Shown: positions 1-10,991 of the stretch, piece by piece | Layout: the number at the start of each line of letters is the position of its first letter | Position numbering within the stretch: the stretch's first letter is position 1 | From: Stenopsyche tienmushanensis | Lineage: Eukaryota > Arthropoda > Insecta > Trichoptera > Stenopsychidae | DNA: 64,000 nucleotides | NCBI GenBank assembly: GCA_008973525.1 | Contig: WACJ01000071.1 | Span: 682,001-746,000, forward strand | Direction of reading: 5' to 3' | Position numbers and translations under genes: made by a program | The notes under the pieces: generated by a model | Database searches by the model: none | What the model saw: only the letters and a program-made list of their open reading frames with translations | Told to the model about the DNA's origin: nothing

Positions 1-769
1 TGAATTAAAGCAGAAATGTTATCATGAAATACAAATAGTAAGAAAAATTGACAGAATGCAATGCACTTACAAAGAAGGATAAGAAATAAGTTAATTTTGT
101 GAAAATTTAGGGACATAACAACTCCCAAAAAAATTATCGGTTCATATGCAAAATATCCTGTATATTGCCGTATGTATCTTTCGTATTTTATCATATTTTA
201 TATTTTATATAGTAAACGAGCCGCTATTCTTAGCAATGTATATTTTTTAGCATCAATATATTTAGTAAAAGTATTATGAATCGTTTAATTTTCATGAATT
301 AAAAGCGAAATTTCAAAATAAAATTGTCAACAAAGAAGTAAAACACGAAAAATATAATTAAAACAAGCCAGAGCAGAAAAGTATCATCTATTTTCACTCA
401 GCTTGTTTTGATGTGTCCCTAAAAGTTTGTTAACAAACATCAGAGCCGTGCGGTGAAGCCTTTAATTGTGTTCTATACAGAGTTTCCATTTCATTTTGTG
501 TTGATCTCGTTAAATAGGAAGTTTGGATAAAAGGAGGCGATTTTTCGTCGTTCCTCGATTTTTTTAATCAAGCCGATCGTTTTTTACATCCAATGCCAAA
601 ACCAGTACATTTTAAAGCGTATTAATTTGGGTCGCAGGTGGAACCGAGGGCGTTTCGGAAATGGATAAAGGAGCAGCAGCTGAGGACGAGACCAGAAAAT
701 GAATTTCATTTTTTCCAGCAGGGCGCCTTTATAGACATCGTATATTTACGTCGGCATTTCTGCTTACCT
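1..769. other. Non-coding A+T-rich stretch
   Basis: No coding region or mobile element was recognised. There is a 14-bp perfect palindrome, GTTTGTTAACAAAC, at 425-438. A mildly G+C-richer patch lies at about 590-700. Confidence 0.5.
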
Positions 770-1086
770 CACATTATGTCGAGGATCTGCAAAAACTTTT
801 CGCCATAAAACATAAGAACCTCTCCATATATGGGACGTGTATGAGGCGACTGCTTGTCGCTGAAGTGCTCCAGCATTATGATCAAACTTGGCATCTTATA
901 ATAATGCGCTGGGAATATTTTAGCAGGAACTTTCTTTAATAGCAGAATGGCTATTAATTGCGGATATGTTTTTTGGCGTTCAAATTGAATAGATGTTCTG
1001 CAGCGCGGTAGAGACGTATTTGCCGAAGTCGTAATTTCATTGGGAGCAGATGGCAATCGGACTCATTGGACGTGGGCGTCTGGCTG
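770..1086 (-). other. Possible minus-strand exon, unrecognised
   Basis: The minus strand is open for about 95 codons (1056 down to 769) with no methionine start; the frame opens from an upstream stop. It is bounded by splice-like signals: an acceptor-like TTTGTTCGCAG ending near 1087 and a donor-like GAG|GTAAGC just past the ORF stop at about 769. The peptide (it contains KIFPAHYYKMPSLIIMLEHF) matches no family I recognise. The stop codon lies immediately before the donor, so the ORF itself would not read through the junction; another frame or a UTR exon is equally possible. Weak call. Confidence 0.15.
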
Positions 1087-1729
1087 CGAACAAATGGTCA
1101 GATGAGGTTAACTGCTGGAATGGAACTATCATGATTGGTTAACCATTGCTATAAGGACAATAATTTATTTATTTGCGGCAACCTACCACAAAATGTTTAG
1201 TTAGAGTGGATTAAGTATTAGTATCACTCCCTATATTAAATGAAATTCTATTCTATTCCGTTTGAAGATAATTAACGCTTTTCTTAGAATTCAGTTTAAG
1301 TAATGGAAGAAGATAACGTAACAATGTTAATTATTTTAAATAATATTTGACTATGAACTGCGTTGTAACTATTTATAATTAATAGCGTTTATAAACGTTT
1401 TCATAACGATTATTAAATATCTATGTGTATTGCTGGGACATTTAGCTAAGGCATACAATATACTTTTTTTCACTTCTGAATGTTATATTATGTAAATTAT
1501 ATTTTGAGAGAGAGAGACAGCTGTGCGACCTTTATTTTCTTAAAAATTAACACTCATGTTCGACCGGGACGGTTGAAGATAAGGAAGAAAGGGTGTTACG
1601 TGGATGAAACCGCTGTTGATCTGTATAGATGCAGTTCACCAAAAGTGCTCAACAGTCAAATAAACAATGACATATTGTTAAAAAATGTATCTAAATTTTT
1701 ATGCATGCATTACATTCCGTCTTATGGTG

Positions 1730-2002
1730 ACGCACGGGTGAGGAGTCGTCAGATAGCCTTGGCTGCGGGAAGATGTCCTTCCCGCAGGCTCACAACTTTG
1801 ACTTCTCTCCGTAAATATAAGATAATTGTCAAGAAGAGAGAATTTCCGTCAATATCCGACTACCTCCATTCCGCCACTCGGTTTTACCACCGGCCTATAA
1901 AATAACAAATCCAAACGCGATCGTGGTTGCTTTGAAAAGCACATGGGACCAGGGAGTGGCCCGGGGATTCTACCCCCGAGAGTAATCCTGGCGTACAATA
2001 CA
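1730..2002 (-). mobile_element. Solo-LTR-like block, copy A
   Basis: On the minus strand this block aligns by eye with 22125-22440 on the plus strand. In the same order the two share a TGTA start, a CTCTCGGGG run, a CACGAT segment and a GC-rich hairpin followed by CAAGGCTAT and ACTCCTC. In this copy the hairpin (1763-1787) is perfect: 10-bp arms CTGCGGGAAG/CTTCCCGCAG around a 5-nt loop. Two unlinked copies in opposite orientation, a TG start, high local G+C and no internal coding sequence fit solo LTRs of an LTR retrotransposon. Neither target duplications nor the 3' boundary could be fixed, so another repeat class is possible. Confidence 0.5.
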
Positions 2003-2213
2003 GTCGTAAGAGGGGAAGAATGAGTGAGAAATGACGTATAATTTAAAGATATGTGTTATGACACATTAAGGAACTCATTGTTTTAGTGAAATTCGATTGG
2101 CGACCGATTTTTAGGAGCCTTTGGTGGTAGTAAGTCGAGGTCTACCTGAATTGTCATAGTATATTAGTCTAAAAACGATATCGGTTTGAATAATGGCTGT
2201 AAAAAAATTATAA
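2003..2213. other. Spacer between LTR-like block and piggyBac derivative
   Basis: Nothing recognised. Confidence 0.4.
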
Positions 2214-2281
2214 TTAACATGTTAAGCGGGGAAGTTCCTTTTCAATAACGCAACATACAGTGGGTGCGCACATTTTCGTTA

Positions 2282-2299
2282 GGACGTCTATATACGTCC
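2282..2299. repeat. Left subterminal palindrome of piggyBac element
   Basis: GGACGTCTATATACGTCC, palindromic except at one position. It is the counterpart of the two perfect copies near the right end and is probably a transposase-binding motif (inference). Confidence 0.75.
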
Positions 2300-2470
2300 T
2301 GCCCACCTGGCGTGAGTTCATATTTTTAATATTTTTTAACGATGCTTAGAATTTATTAAAAAAATCTATAAAACATATTTTTTATTTAACAAATAAAAAA
2401 ACAAAAAGCACATAAAGAAAATGGAAACAAAGTTTAAAAAAATAAAATATATTCAAACATAAATTCAAAA

Positions 2471-2610
2471 CACAATTTCTGTGTGATTTATTTTAAAACA
2501 GTTGTTGACACGTAGTGCTATCTCACAATCCGGACACCAATATGTAGATTCTTTCCCTTTTTTTTGTAATAAACTAGACATTTCTTGGCTTTAGTTCCCT
2601 TTAATTTGTT
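2471..2610 (-). pseudogene. piggyBac transposase C-terminal zinc-finger remnant
   Basis: Read on the minus strand, an initial frame gives KGTKAKKCLVYYKKKGK. After a frameshift it continues as WCPDCEIALRVNNCFKINHT. Together these match the C-terminal cysteine-rich domain of piggyBac transposases (C-x2-C ... WCPDC ... CF-x-xH). In one position a tyrosine stands where cysteine is expected. The frameshift makes the copy inactive. The catalytic domain is not recognisable upstream, so this is an internally deleted remnant. Confidence 0.7.
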
Positions 2611-2866
2611 CTTTGAAAATGCCTTTCAACTAAGTGTGAGGGCTTAAGTGTTTATTTATGGCGTAGGTTGGCTTTTTACTATGTTGTCTGAACTGAATAT
2701 AATAAGTTTGCCTTTGATTAAGTACACGTCCACCCCCAACACAATAGCGAAGTGCAACCAATTTGCTACCTATCTTAAATTCATATCAAAACATCTATCA
2801 ACAACTCACATATTCGTTAAACAAAAAAAAAGTCCCGCCTACTTTAGGACTCAAAATATATTTCGA

Positions 2867-2928
2867 GGACGTATATATACGTCCTAACCAATTTAGATGC
2901 AGTTTACGTTGGACGTATATATACGTCC
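2867..2928. repeat. Two right-end subterminal palindromes of piggyBac element
   Basis: GGACGTATATATACGTCC occurs twice, at 2867-2884 and 2911-2928. The copies are perfect, identical 18-bp palindromes spaced 26 bp apart, and the second lies 12 bp from the element end. Confidence 0.85.
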
Positions 2929-3227
2929 CATCTTAACAGGTTAAAACATTCGAAGTAATACTTATTCATGAAGAAAATGTTTGTGCATTGTACCATCGAT
3001 TGTTTGAATGTTTTGGACGTTGAAAGAAATATGAAGCTAATTGTAGAAAATTATCTATTATACAAATTTCAGAAAAAAATAATCGATATTATAAAAACAT
3101 CCTTGTTTTTAATATAAAATAAATTTGTTTTGAAAATCTTATGAGATCCTCAAGAAAATCTTTGTCTCAGCTAAGAACATACTCATGATACAGGAATATG
3201 TCAACAAAACCATAATCAGCCATGTTT

Positions 3228-3274
3228 CATTTTGTATTCATAACCAGCCAATGACTGGTTATGAATATAAAATG
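3228..3274. repeat. Long hairpin, 20-bp stem
   Basis: The left arm CATTTTGTATTCATAACCAG (3228-3247) pairs with the right arm CTGGTTATGAATATAAAATG (3255-3274) across a 7-nt loop. The single imperfection would be a G-U pair in RNA. Flanks do not pair convincingly, so the stem is a little short for a typical animal miRNA precursor. It could also be a small palindromic transposon relic. Confidence 0.6.
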
Positions 3275-3757
3275 ATTTGCTCAGGTCATGTTAAAAAAAT
3301 GAAGGAAGTAAGAAGTAATTTTACCACGAAGACATGATTTAGCATTTAAAAACTTATTTACATTTTAACATATAACGCAATGGCAATGGACTCAAATCGA
3401 AATACAGGTAGAATTTAAATATTTTACATATTTATCTTCAGCATAACTTCAAAATACATTCCATCGGATATTCGTCATATAAATTGAATATTAATATCAG
3501 AATCAAGCTGTTGCTCAAAGATTTATCTTGCATCTTGGAGCATAAAATATATTTTAATAGCCAATGTCCATAAATGAGTGAGTTAGAAGGATTGAAGGAT
3601 TATAATTTAATGACGAATAGTTTATGGCATCAAAGCGAATAGTAATATCTTGAAGACTATGGTTTATTATATCACAATGGTGTCCAAATTGAAATTAGAA
3701 CAATTAAGAGAATTTCATTTCCTAAGGATGCCCAATAACCCATTATTTAATATTTGC

Positions 3758-3805
<48 letters not shown>

Positions 3806-4685
3806 GTATATGAATTTTTTTGCCAGTAATTGTTTGATGTATACATGTTTTTATTGAGATGTATTTTCGGAGGAAATTTAAATCTAAAGATAATATTTTT
3901 GTTTTGAATGCAATTATTTTCAGTACAGGCATTATATGTTGTTCGCCAATATGTTGTGCAAAATATCCAGAACTCATTAAAATTTATGTTTTCCTCCTTC
4001 CCACTTCGACTCCCACACGCTTCTTGATCTCAAAGGCGGATATGAAAATTAAAAAGCGGTAAATTACATGGAAAAAGTTTGAGAAGTACTCAGCGGCGCG
4101 TTAATGCGTTGCGGCCTCTATTTAATTAAGGAAAGAAAGATATCCAATTAGCAAGTGTAGTCAGCAAAGTGACCGATAAGGAAAGCTACGAAAGAATAAT
4201 CATTCCTGGCTCCGGATTAACCAGGTTTTCGATTAACCGTCTTCCTGGCGGCCGACAGCTTTTACCCTGATTAATAGAGGATTCACTACACATTTCTTAA
4301 GTCAGAATTGAAATTGTTTCTCGGAACGGATTTATTTTCAATTCCGCTAAAATTTCTCGGAAACTCGATTTTAAGATTTCGCCGTAGAGCGGGAAAAGTA
4401 AGCGGAGGCTTTTTTATTAAACCTCTTTACATCGAGTGATCTTATTTGCTTACTGTTTGTTATTTATTACTTTCATGAAAAACATGCTTTAATAAAGACG
4501 CTCCGAATATCCTTTCTTGTGACGGAGAAGAGCGTCCAAAGGGGAACAACCAGGCTTTTTCATATACCAATTTAAAAATTATAACGGTCTTATTTGCTCT
4601 TAAATTGATAATGACTGTAAAAGAATATCTGGGGATATTTTTTATTGTATCATGAATGACCCAATTTTTTATGGGTCAGGTATTT
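3275..4685. other. Non-coding stretch with microsatellite
   Basis: No gene recognised. A compound CA/TA microsatellite lies at about 3759-3798. The segment at about 4080-4400 is somewhat richer in G+C but has no recognisable product. Confidence 0.5.
3759..3798. repeat. Compound (CA)n(TA)n microsatellite
   Basis: An uninterrupted CA tract runs directly into a TA tract. Confidence 0.9.
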
Positions 4686-4724
4686 TTAACCACTTAAGCT
4701 CCAGTGACTCATCGGGGAGTCACT
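4686..4724. mobile_element. Orphan piggyBac-like end
   Basis: TTAA (4686-4689) is followed by CCACTTAAGCTCC and then a palindrome, AGTGACTC/GAGTCACT, with a 6-nt loop (4703-4724). A TTAA target, a short terminal motif and a subterminal palindrome repeat the architecture of the complete element at 2218-2940, with a different sequence. No matching opposite end was found nearby, so this is probably one end of a truncated element. Confidence 0.45.
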
Positions 4725-5536
4725 ATGTTGTTTCATAAAAAAAAAATAATACCTAAAATATTTTGTTAGGGACGCGTAATGATGAAACCAAAAATGTTTT
4801 TACATTTTTATGGAACTTGGTATTTCCACTTTACTTTTAAATAAATTCAATAGAAGTCATCAGGGCTGCCAATTAAATGTTCCGTGTTACCTAACTGAAT
4901 TTATTTTTGAATATTTTGGTCATGTTTCTTATTAGTATTGAGACAAACTTAAATAAATAGTCAATTTTAATGGTTTGTAGTTGGCGATCACATTTTTAAA
5001 AACATATATACACCATGAAAAACCATTTCAAAATGGTTGGTGATGGTACAAAAAAAAAGAATTTGTAAAATCATTAGTGTTCAAAAGATTAAAATCCTTC
5101 AAGCATTGGGACCATATGGAATTAATATGTTTTGGTTACAATTAAAGATTTGTTTTAAGCTGGACATGAGATTTTTCTATCTATAATACTATAATAATGA
5201 TCGGCCTGAGATAATTTAAAAGATCTAATACTGATACATCCATAAAATGTTGTCCACTCGTAGCTTCGTTAACGAAAGACTACTTAGTTTTTTAAGGTTC
5301 CCACTCCTTCGGGACATTTGTATAATCTAACACTTTTTATTACTGGCCCAGCGACTGAAAAACTAAAGGAACAGAACAAGCACGAGAGGAACAACGTTTA
5401 TCCAAGTAAAAAATTCTAAATGAAACTCGGGCGAAATATCAAGTGAACGAGAAGGTGAATGTATGATACAGACGAGTTGGATGTAACCTCTTCCTGTAAA
5501 TGGATATTGAAGAGGCTTTAGTTCAGCAGTGGACTG
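4725..5536. other. Non-coding A+T-rich stretch
   Basis: Nothing recognised. There are no long open frames and no clear repeat ends. Confidence 0.5.
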
Positions 5537-5544
5537 TTTGTGAC
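5537..5544 (+). repeat. Left target-site duplication of hAT element
   Basis: TTTGTGAC, identical to 6680-6687. Confidence 0.85.
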
Positions 5545-5805
5545 CAGTGGCGTAGCTACCAAGGGGCTAGGCGGGGCAGTACCCCGGGGCCCTCAAGCTC
5601 AGGGGGCCCTCGAATCCTTACCAGAAATCTCGATCAAACTGAACTTTTGGAAATTTATCCCATTTTCAAAATAAATTTGACAGGTTGCAACCCCACTTTA
5701 ATCATGACAACTCAGTTGAGAGAAATTCATAAGTTATGCCTAGGGAATTCCCCTAAATTCTTTCTGTAGGTTAGCAGTGTTGTCAATCACAAAAAAGAGC
5801 TTTAA

Positions 5806-6545
5806 CGCTTTCGCGCGCGGCATCGTCATTTTAGCTTGTTTCCGTGAATCCGATTGCCGACGACATTCATGAATACGTATTAGTGCTTAAGCCATCGTCA
5901 GAACACACAATGAGTCAGTTATTCTCTCTCGTGTTTGCCTCTTCATTTCACTAATCGTTTTTGGTGATAACATTCCAGCGATAAGACCGAACTTTTATTG
6001 CCGTCGAAACATTTATCATCAAGTAAATCGATCTACACGTTTTTTTAATGTATTCTTTACACTTTTCAGTGATTTTCAACCATTGCATTTTTAAATAATA
6101 AAACTATTTAAACCATCGCTAATACACACAATGAAAGGTCGATCATTCTGTATTAGAGTAATGGGAGTCGAAAGCACTTGTTCTCAACATTTTTATTTTT
6201 TTTAACAACAATTTTATAAGTTTGTTAAAAAAAAAATTTTCAAAAGAAAAATTTAGTAGATAATGATATATTATTGTAAAAATTGTCCATAAAAACATGA
6301 TGACCTTTGTGGAGAAATGGATTCATCAATTTAAGTACACTGGCATCAATTTTGGTTCCTTTAGGTTCGTTGTCAAATAACCTTCCTCTATGTTTTGGAT
6401 CCATGTTTTGTAAATGGTTTGTTTTTGTGTCTGGGAGCGCGGTAGGCATAGGACTAATCCGGCGCGAGGTTTAGGTTGAGCGAGGTTTATTTGCACTCAT
6501 GTGCTGCAGCGACGAAGGGATTGACGATGTGCGCGCGCGAAAGCG
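5806..6545 (-). mobile_element. piggyBac-type element nested in hAT element
   Basis: TTAA flanks both sides (5802-5805 and 6546-6549). The ends are inverted repeats beginning CGCTTTCGCGCGCG on each side, followed by ATCGTCA after a small length difference. It carries a short remnant of piggyBac transposase on the minus strand. At 740 bp it is an internally deleted, non-autonomous copy. It sits wholly inside the hAT element, so it inserted later. Its termini differ from those of the 2218-2940 element, so the two belong to different piggyBac families. Confidence 0.85.
6240..6449 (-). pseudogene. piggyBac transposase fragment (DDE domain)
   Basis: The minus-strand frame contains SVLKLMNPFLHKGHHVFMDN followed by FYNNISLS. 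This is the conserved block of the piggyBac DDE domain around one catalytic aspartate (the MDNFY motif). The preceding part (MDPKHRGRLFDNEPKGTKID) is not diagnostic. Roughly 70 codons survive of the usual 550-600. Both flanks end at the deleted element's termini, so no functional protein can be made. Confidence 0.8.
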
Positions 6546-6679
6546 TTAAGTAGCTTAGCATTTTTAAAGTATTTGTATATTTCTTATTTTTATTTGATAA
6601 AACCTAATCAGTTTACATAGCAGTGGGACCCCATTTTTTAATTTGCCCCAGGGCCCTTGGTTACCTAGCTACGCCACTG

Positions 6680-6687
6680 TTTGTGAC
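6680..6687 (+). repeat. Right target-site duplication of hAT element
   Basis: TTTGTGAC, identical to 5537-5544. Confidence 0.85.
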
Positions 6688-8926
6688 TGCATTATGATGA
6701 ATACTGACAAGACTTTCGGATTGTTTTTATTTTAGGAGCGATTCCATAGATACATTACACATGCTCGATGCCAATTTAAGCTTGTATTATTATAATAAAG
6801 AACCTGTATATCTTATGTCAATTTAATAAGGGATAAAATCTTTGTATTATATATCATATACGTCAGTTTAGCTTTGATAGATGTTTGTTATATTTAGTTC
6901 AAATTTTTCATATTTCTGTCCATACAAATAGATGTATAATAGATCAGAAACTTAGTTTACCCAATGTAAAAACATATTTTTTGAATTTATTTAGGATCGA
7001 GTTGTATAACGATTTCATGTTTTCATTGCAAGATATGACATTTTTTTCAACATGAGTATAATAAAATATAAGGCAAAGTAAAAGCGGGCTTAAAAATGTA
7101 TTGTTGGTCATTCAGTCGATCAATCGATGGATATCGCCAGTATTGTCGAGTTTCTTTTAAAGATATTATTTTCTTGCGAAACCGATTTTAATTGCATAAT
7201 CAAATCGACCGTTTAGAAACCATGGCAACGTTAACTTTCTAAAGGGTCCTGGAAGAGGGATAAGCTTTAAAACCCAAAGGGTTACCAAAGGTTATTCCGA
7301 TGTAGGGTAAATAATAAACAGCCCAGTAAGCTGACGCCCCAAATCTCCATTAATTCTTAAGCGCGAACGTTCGAAACGAGTCTTGATACATTTTGTCGAG
7401 CATTCGAATATCTCCAGAATCAGATAATAAATATCTTGAATTTTAAACGACATTCAATAAATCGAGCGGGGGGCGCTCACTTCTCTTCATAATCCGGCAA
7501 AGTTCTATTTTCGCCGCGAAGGCTTTCGTGTTGCCCCATATATTTTAAGGCTTCATCGCCATCCGAATGTATTCGTCTGACCCATGACCTTTTCCGGGAC
7601 TCGTGAGATATTAAATATGCTCGTATTTTTAGAGGTTCATCTGAAAGCCGTGTCGGATAGGGACTTTCATAAAATTCAATTAATATAAGTGGGCGATTGA
7701 TAAAGGCGGATTAAGAATTGTTCAGGATTATAAAGGAATTCATTTTTTAAAATCCATATTAAGATTGAATGACCACAAATAAAGTGTATTAACATATAAA
7801 CACCATAATGAAGGTCGTATTCAAATAATCGTGTATTTTTCCCATTGAGCATATAAATGCAGATTGTCGGATTTATTCTGAATTTTAAATGGATCGTGTG
7901 AAAGTCTATGCTATATGGAAAGTTTTCGTTGAGTTTTATCGTTGAATGTTATTTTTATGTCAAAATATACTCATATAAATTCGAAAGTCATTGTCTCATG
8001 ACTGAAGGACGTTAAAATTACTTCCAGAGCCATTGTGAACTTTCATTTTGATAAAATTCACGTTGTGTAATGCGAAGCGAGAACTGCGAAGTCACAGTTT
8101 CCAAAGTGAATAAGCGCGAGTTAAGCTCAATTTGTAAATTGAAAATCCCAGCTAAGAGCTTATTTTTGTATTTAAATAAAATTCATTAAGAATTTGGAAG
8201 TTATCAAGTTTATCCATAGAGTCGGTATTAATTAATCCAAGCGGGGAATGTCGCTTTGGCATATCTTTGAAATGTCGGTAGCATGGTTGTGTGGTTAGGG
8301 CCCTAATACCTTTATATTTCAAAGGCAGCCCGAGCTTTTGTTGTCACATGTGCTTTCGGCGACATTACAGCTACAATATTCCGTATCTGATACATTCAAC
8401 CACAAAAGAGAGCACAAGGAACACACCCTAATAATTATGGAACGAATTGCCTGCCCGATTATGTCAGCGATGCCGCCAGCTCTTCTGCTGGCGTCTTACA
8501 AACGGGCAATAACTTCAAAGAGGTCAGACCTACTCATTAAGACAACTTATCCTCGGATGTTCCACTAATGAAGTCACATTCGTTAAGCTTTTGCGTTCCA
8601 ACTTGCTAGATTGAAGCAGCCTTGAGCCCATAGCAAACCATGCAAAAGGTCGCCGAAATGTCAATCTACATTTGTGAAATAACCACATATAACTGTCTGT
8701 AATCATATGGTTTAGCAATCAAATTCAAAATTACTATATACTTTCAAATCGGAAGAACTTACAAAACAAAGCGAAAGCAAGAAAAACAGTTAACGGATCC
8801 ACTTTAAAAAGGAATACACGGCGAATCTTATTTCGTAACGATAATTGTGCTGTCTTTCATTGCCTTCCATGTTATTATGAAAACGCCGAATACAGAGGGT
8901 GAATATCCAAAAGAGAACCAACCCAT
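6688..8926. other. Non-coding stretch
   Basis: No gene or element ends recognised. Mixed-composition patches lie at about 7240-7700 and 8030-8170. At 8280-8310 a stretch, TGGTTGTGTGGTTAGG, resembles a pol III A-box, but no matching B-box follows. Confidence 0.45.
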
Positions 8927-8959
8927 CCTTGTTAATTTGCAAGTGCAAAATTAACAAGG
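8927..8959. repeat. Small hairpin, about 14-bp stem
   Basis: CCTTGTTAATTTGC pairs with GCAAAATTAACAAGG across a 4-nt loop with one bulged base. Its role is unknown. Confidence 0.5.
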
Positions 8960-9014
8960 GTAGATCACGTTAATATAGGAGCGATTTTGAGATGCACTTT
9001 ATAAGCGTCATGTA

Positions 9015-9340
9015 CACTGTCGACGATAAGTTTGGAAACGCGTTTTGAAGTGTATTTGGGGTCGTCCATCAGTTTTTGTTGAATCCTTAGTCTTTTCCCC
9101 TCCAAAGCAACCCCACATCTTTACATTTTGAGCTCCTTACAAGCACAATTCGATTTTATTCGGTGAACAAATTTTGCGACCAAATTGAAGAACTATAAGA
9201 CGATTACTTCTTTTAGATGATAATATAATAAAATTATACGCAGTGTCCATAGTAAATTTTGGACGATCCGTTCTTTTTATATCTCTTAAAGTCTCAGGCT
9301 CCTGGTGTTTTCTAATGGTATAATGCACTCCCTAAAAAGT
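9015..9340 (-). mobile_element. Tc1-like element fragment
   Basis: A TA dinucleotide (9013-9014) precedes CACTGTCGACGATAAGTTTG, which looks like a Tc1-like terminal repeat. The adjoining minus-strand frame encodes a Tc1-type helix-turn-helix segment. The opposite terminal repeat was not found above 9340, so the copy is truncated or has lost that end. Most of the DDE catalytic domain is missing; between the helix-turn-helix and the end only a WGCF-like motif is visible (about 9100-9115, minus strand). Confidence 0.55.
9137..9328 (-). pseudogene. Tc1-like transposase DNA-binding-domain fragment
   Basis: The frame reads HYTIRKHQEPETLRDIKRTD then RPKFTMDTAYNFIILSSKRS. This matches the linker between the two helix-turn-helix subdomains of Tc1-like transposases, which contains an AT-hook-like GRP motif (here DRP). 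About 63 codons remain of roughly 340. The frame ends at a stop well before any catalytic residue. Confidence 0.6.
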
Positions 9341-10991
9341 ATTTTTTTTAAATTGTAAAGTCTTCATTTAGTGAATTAATAATATATATATAATTCTTAA
9401 AAATGAATCCTATAAACTTATTGAGTGATATTGTTTTCATTTCGCTAAGCTAAAATAACTCACGTCACTTTGAACGATGATAAGTTCCTAGTTAAGTCAA
9501 GGCAAAATCAAAACAACCAGTCAAAATGCTATAGTTTTGATGTTAACTTAATAATATTGTTTTAGTTATTCGATTTTAGCTATTAAAAATTGATTGAATT
9601 GAAAAGGTCGTTTATTTTCCTGAAATTTTTATGAATTTATTTGTAAATTAGATAATTTAATTCCTGATAAAGTTTGATTTTCATAAAAGATTGAAAGTTT
9701 GGTTTCACACATTACGTGTACCCAAGGACACTTAATGGATTACTGACGACAAACGACACTTTGATGATTAATTAATTATGAAATACATTAATAACAATAT
9801 GCTCACATCAAAATATGGCTTGTATGGTGATTGATTGGATTTAAATCGACTATTAAATTTAAATTAATATGCATAGCAAATGGGAAATGTGCTGTTTATT
9901 CACAATTTACGTTGAAAGCAGTTGAACGAAGGCTGTGTATGAAAGCTCGATTCGTCCAAAGTCTTAAGTATCGAAATGTTTCGCAAAAGTTAGCAAGTTT
10001 AAAACCAACTTTATGTACAGCAATGTGCATTTAATAACGAGCTATATTTTTAAAGTTATTAATCGTGCTACAGTATTTGGTTGATGTTTGAATTTTCAGC
10101 TGAATTGCTATGTAACACAGGGATGCGGTTTGATTTTTAAGTCGCGAAAATTTCGAACTCCATCTAACTTTACGTCTTCGAATTCTCTAAAGAATATTTG
10201 CTTTTTAATGGAGTTTTCGCATTTTGATTACAAACTAGTACTTGCCTCAAGGGGATGCATAATCAGCTGTACGATCAGAAGTTTACACGAGCTCCGAGCA
10301 ATGCATGAGATTAAGCTAGTCGGATTTGTTCTAAAAGTATAGATTTTTTTTGCATATTTAAGATCTTCCTGCATGAACTGAATATTTATGAGAAGCCGCG
10401 AATAAATTTGTATGTAAAATGATCAAATCGCTATAGCCGGCATTATGAAGAGCTCGTCGAAAGTTGAAACCTAAATTCTCGAATGAAACTATAGTGTATC
10501 ATTTACTCGGGTAGTTAAACTAGGAAGACAAGAGGGATTAAGTGGGTTTAAACGACAAAACATTATTATCTTCATAAGTAAATTGGGGGAATTTCATACG
10601 AACCAGCTACTAATATATGATGAAAATTCACATTTGGGCATTCGTTCTTGACAATTTTTCGTCTCAAAGCTGAATAGCCTTTACCGATTTGTCTCCAGTT
10701 GGTTATAAGGATTTCTCGAAATCTATAAATCGTTAAAGCTGAATTCCTTTGATAAAAGCTTCCCCACAACAATTCCTTACAGTTGTGTATTACGCTTTTT
10801 GGATACATTATACTCACCGCATCTTCCTAGTCTCATTTCCCAAGTGTATTTGTGGTTTTTGCCGTGGCTTCCACATATATATCCACATCCCTTTTGTGCA
10901 GAATGTAATAAAACAATTTGTCTTTTCGCATTTCTTCTTTATTTATTGAAGAAAAACCGTCATTTTTCCCCATGAAGAGGCTTCAATTTGT
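9341..10991. other. Non-coding A+T-rich stretch
   Basis: Several short open frames (under 85 codons) occur on both strands. None resembles a known domain. Confidence 0.45.

Larger units (their letters stand above)
2218..2940 (-). mobile_element. piggyBac-type element, defective
   Basis: The element is flanked on both sides by TTAA (2214-2217 and 2941-2944), the duplication piggyBac elements make. The ends are imperfect inverted repeats: CATGTTAAGCGGGGAAG at the left, and CCTGTTAAGATGGGACG when the right end is read inward. Inside the ends lie three 18-bp palindromes of the form GGACGTNTATATACGTCC. The interior carries the remnant of the transposase C-terminal cysteine-rich domain on the minus strand. 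At about 0.72 kb it is far shorter than an autonomous piggyBac (over 2 kb) and cannot encode a working enzyme. Confidence 0.8.
5545..6679. mobile_element. hAT-type non-autonomous element (outer element)
   Basis: The terminal inverted repeats begin CAGTGGCGTAGCTA at the left and have the same 14 bases, read inward, at the right. Similarity continues imperfectly into ACCAAGGG. The flanks are an exact 8-bp duplication, TTTGTGAC, at 5537-5544 and 6680-6687. An 8-bp target duplication with CAG...CTG ends is the signature of hAT elements. The element's own sequence shows no transposase; its interior is interrupted by the piggyBac-type insertion at 5806-6545. Confidence 0.85.

Noticed and set aside
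1480..1905. 141-codon plus-strand frame, the longest in the window
   Set aside because: It crosses the LTR-like block boundary and the GC hairpin and has no protein resemblance. Best explained as a chance opening.
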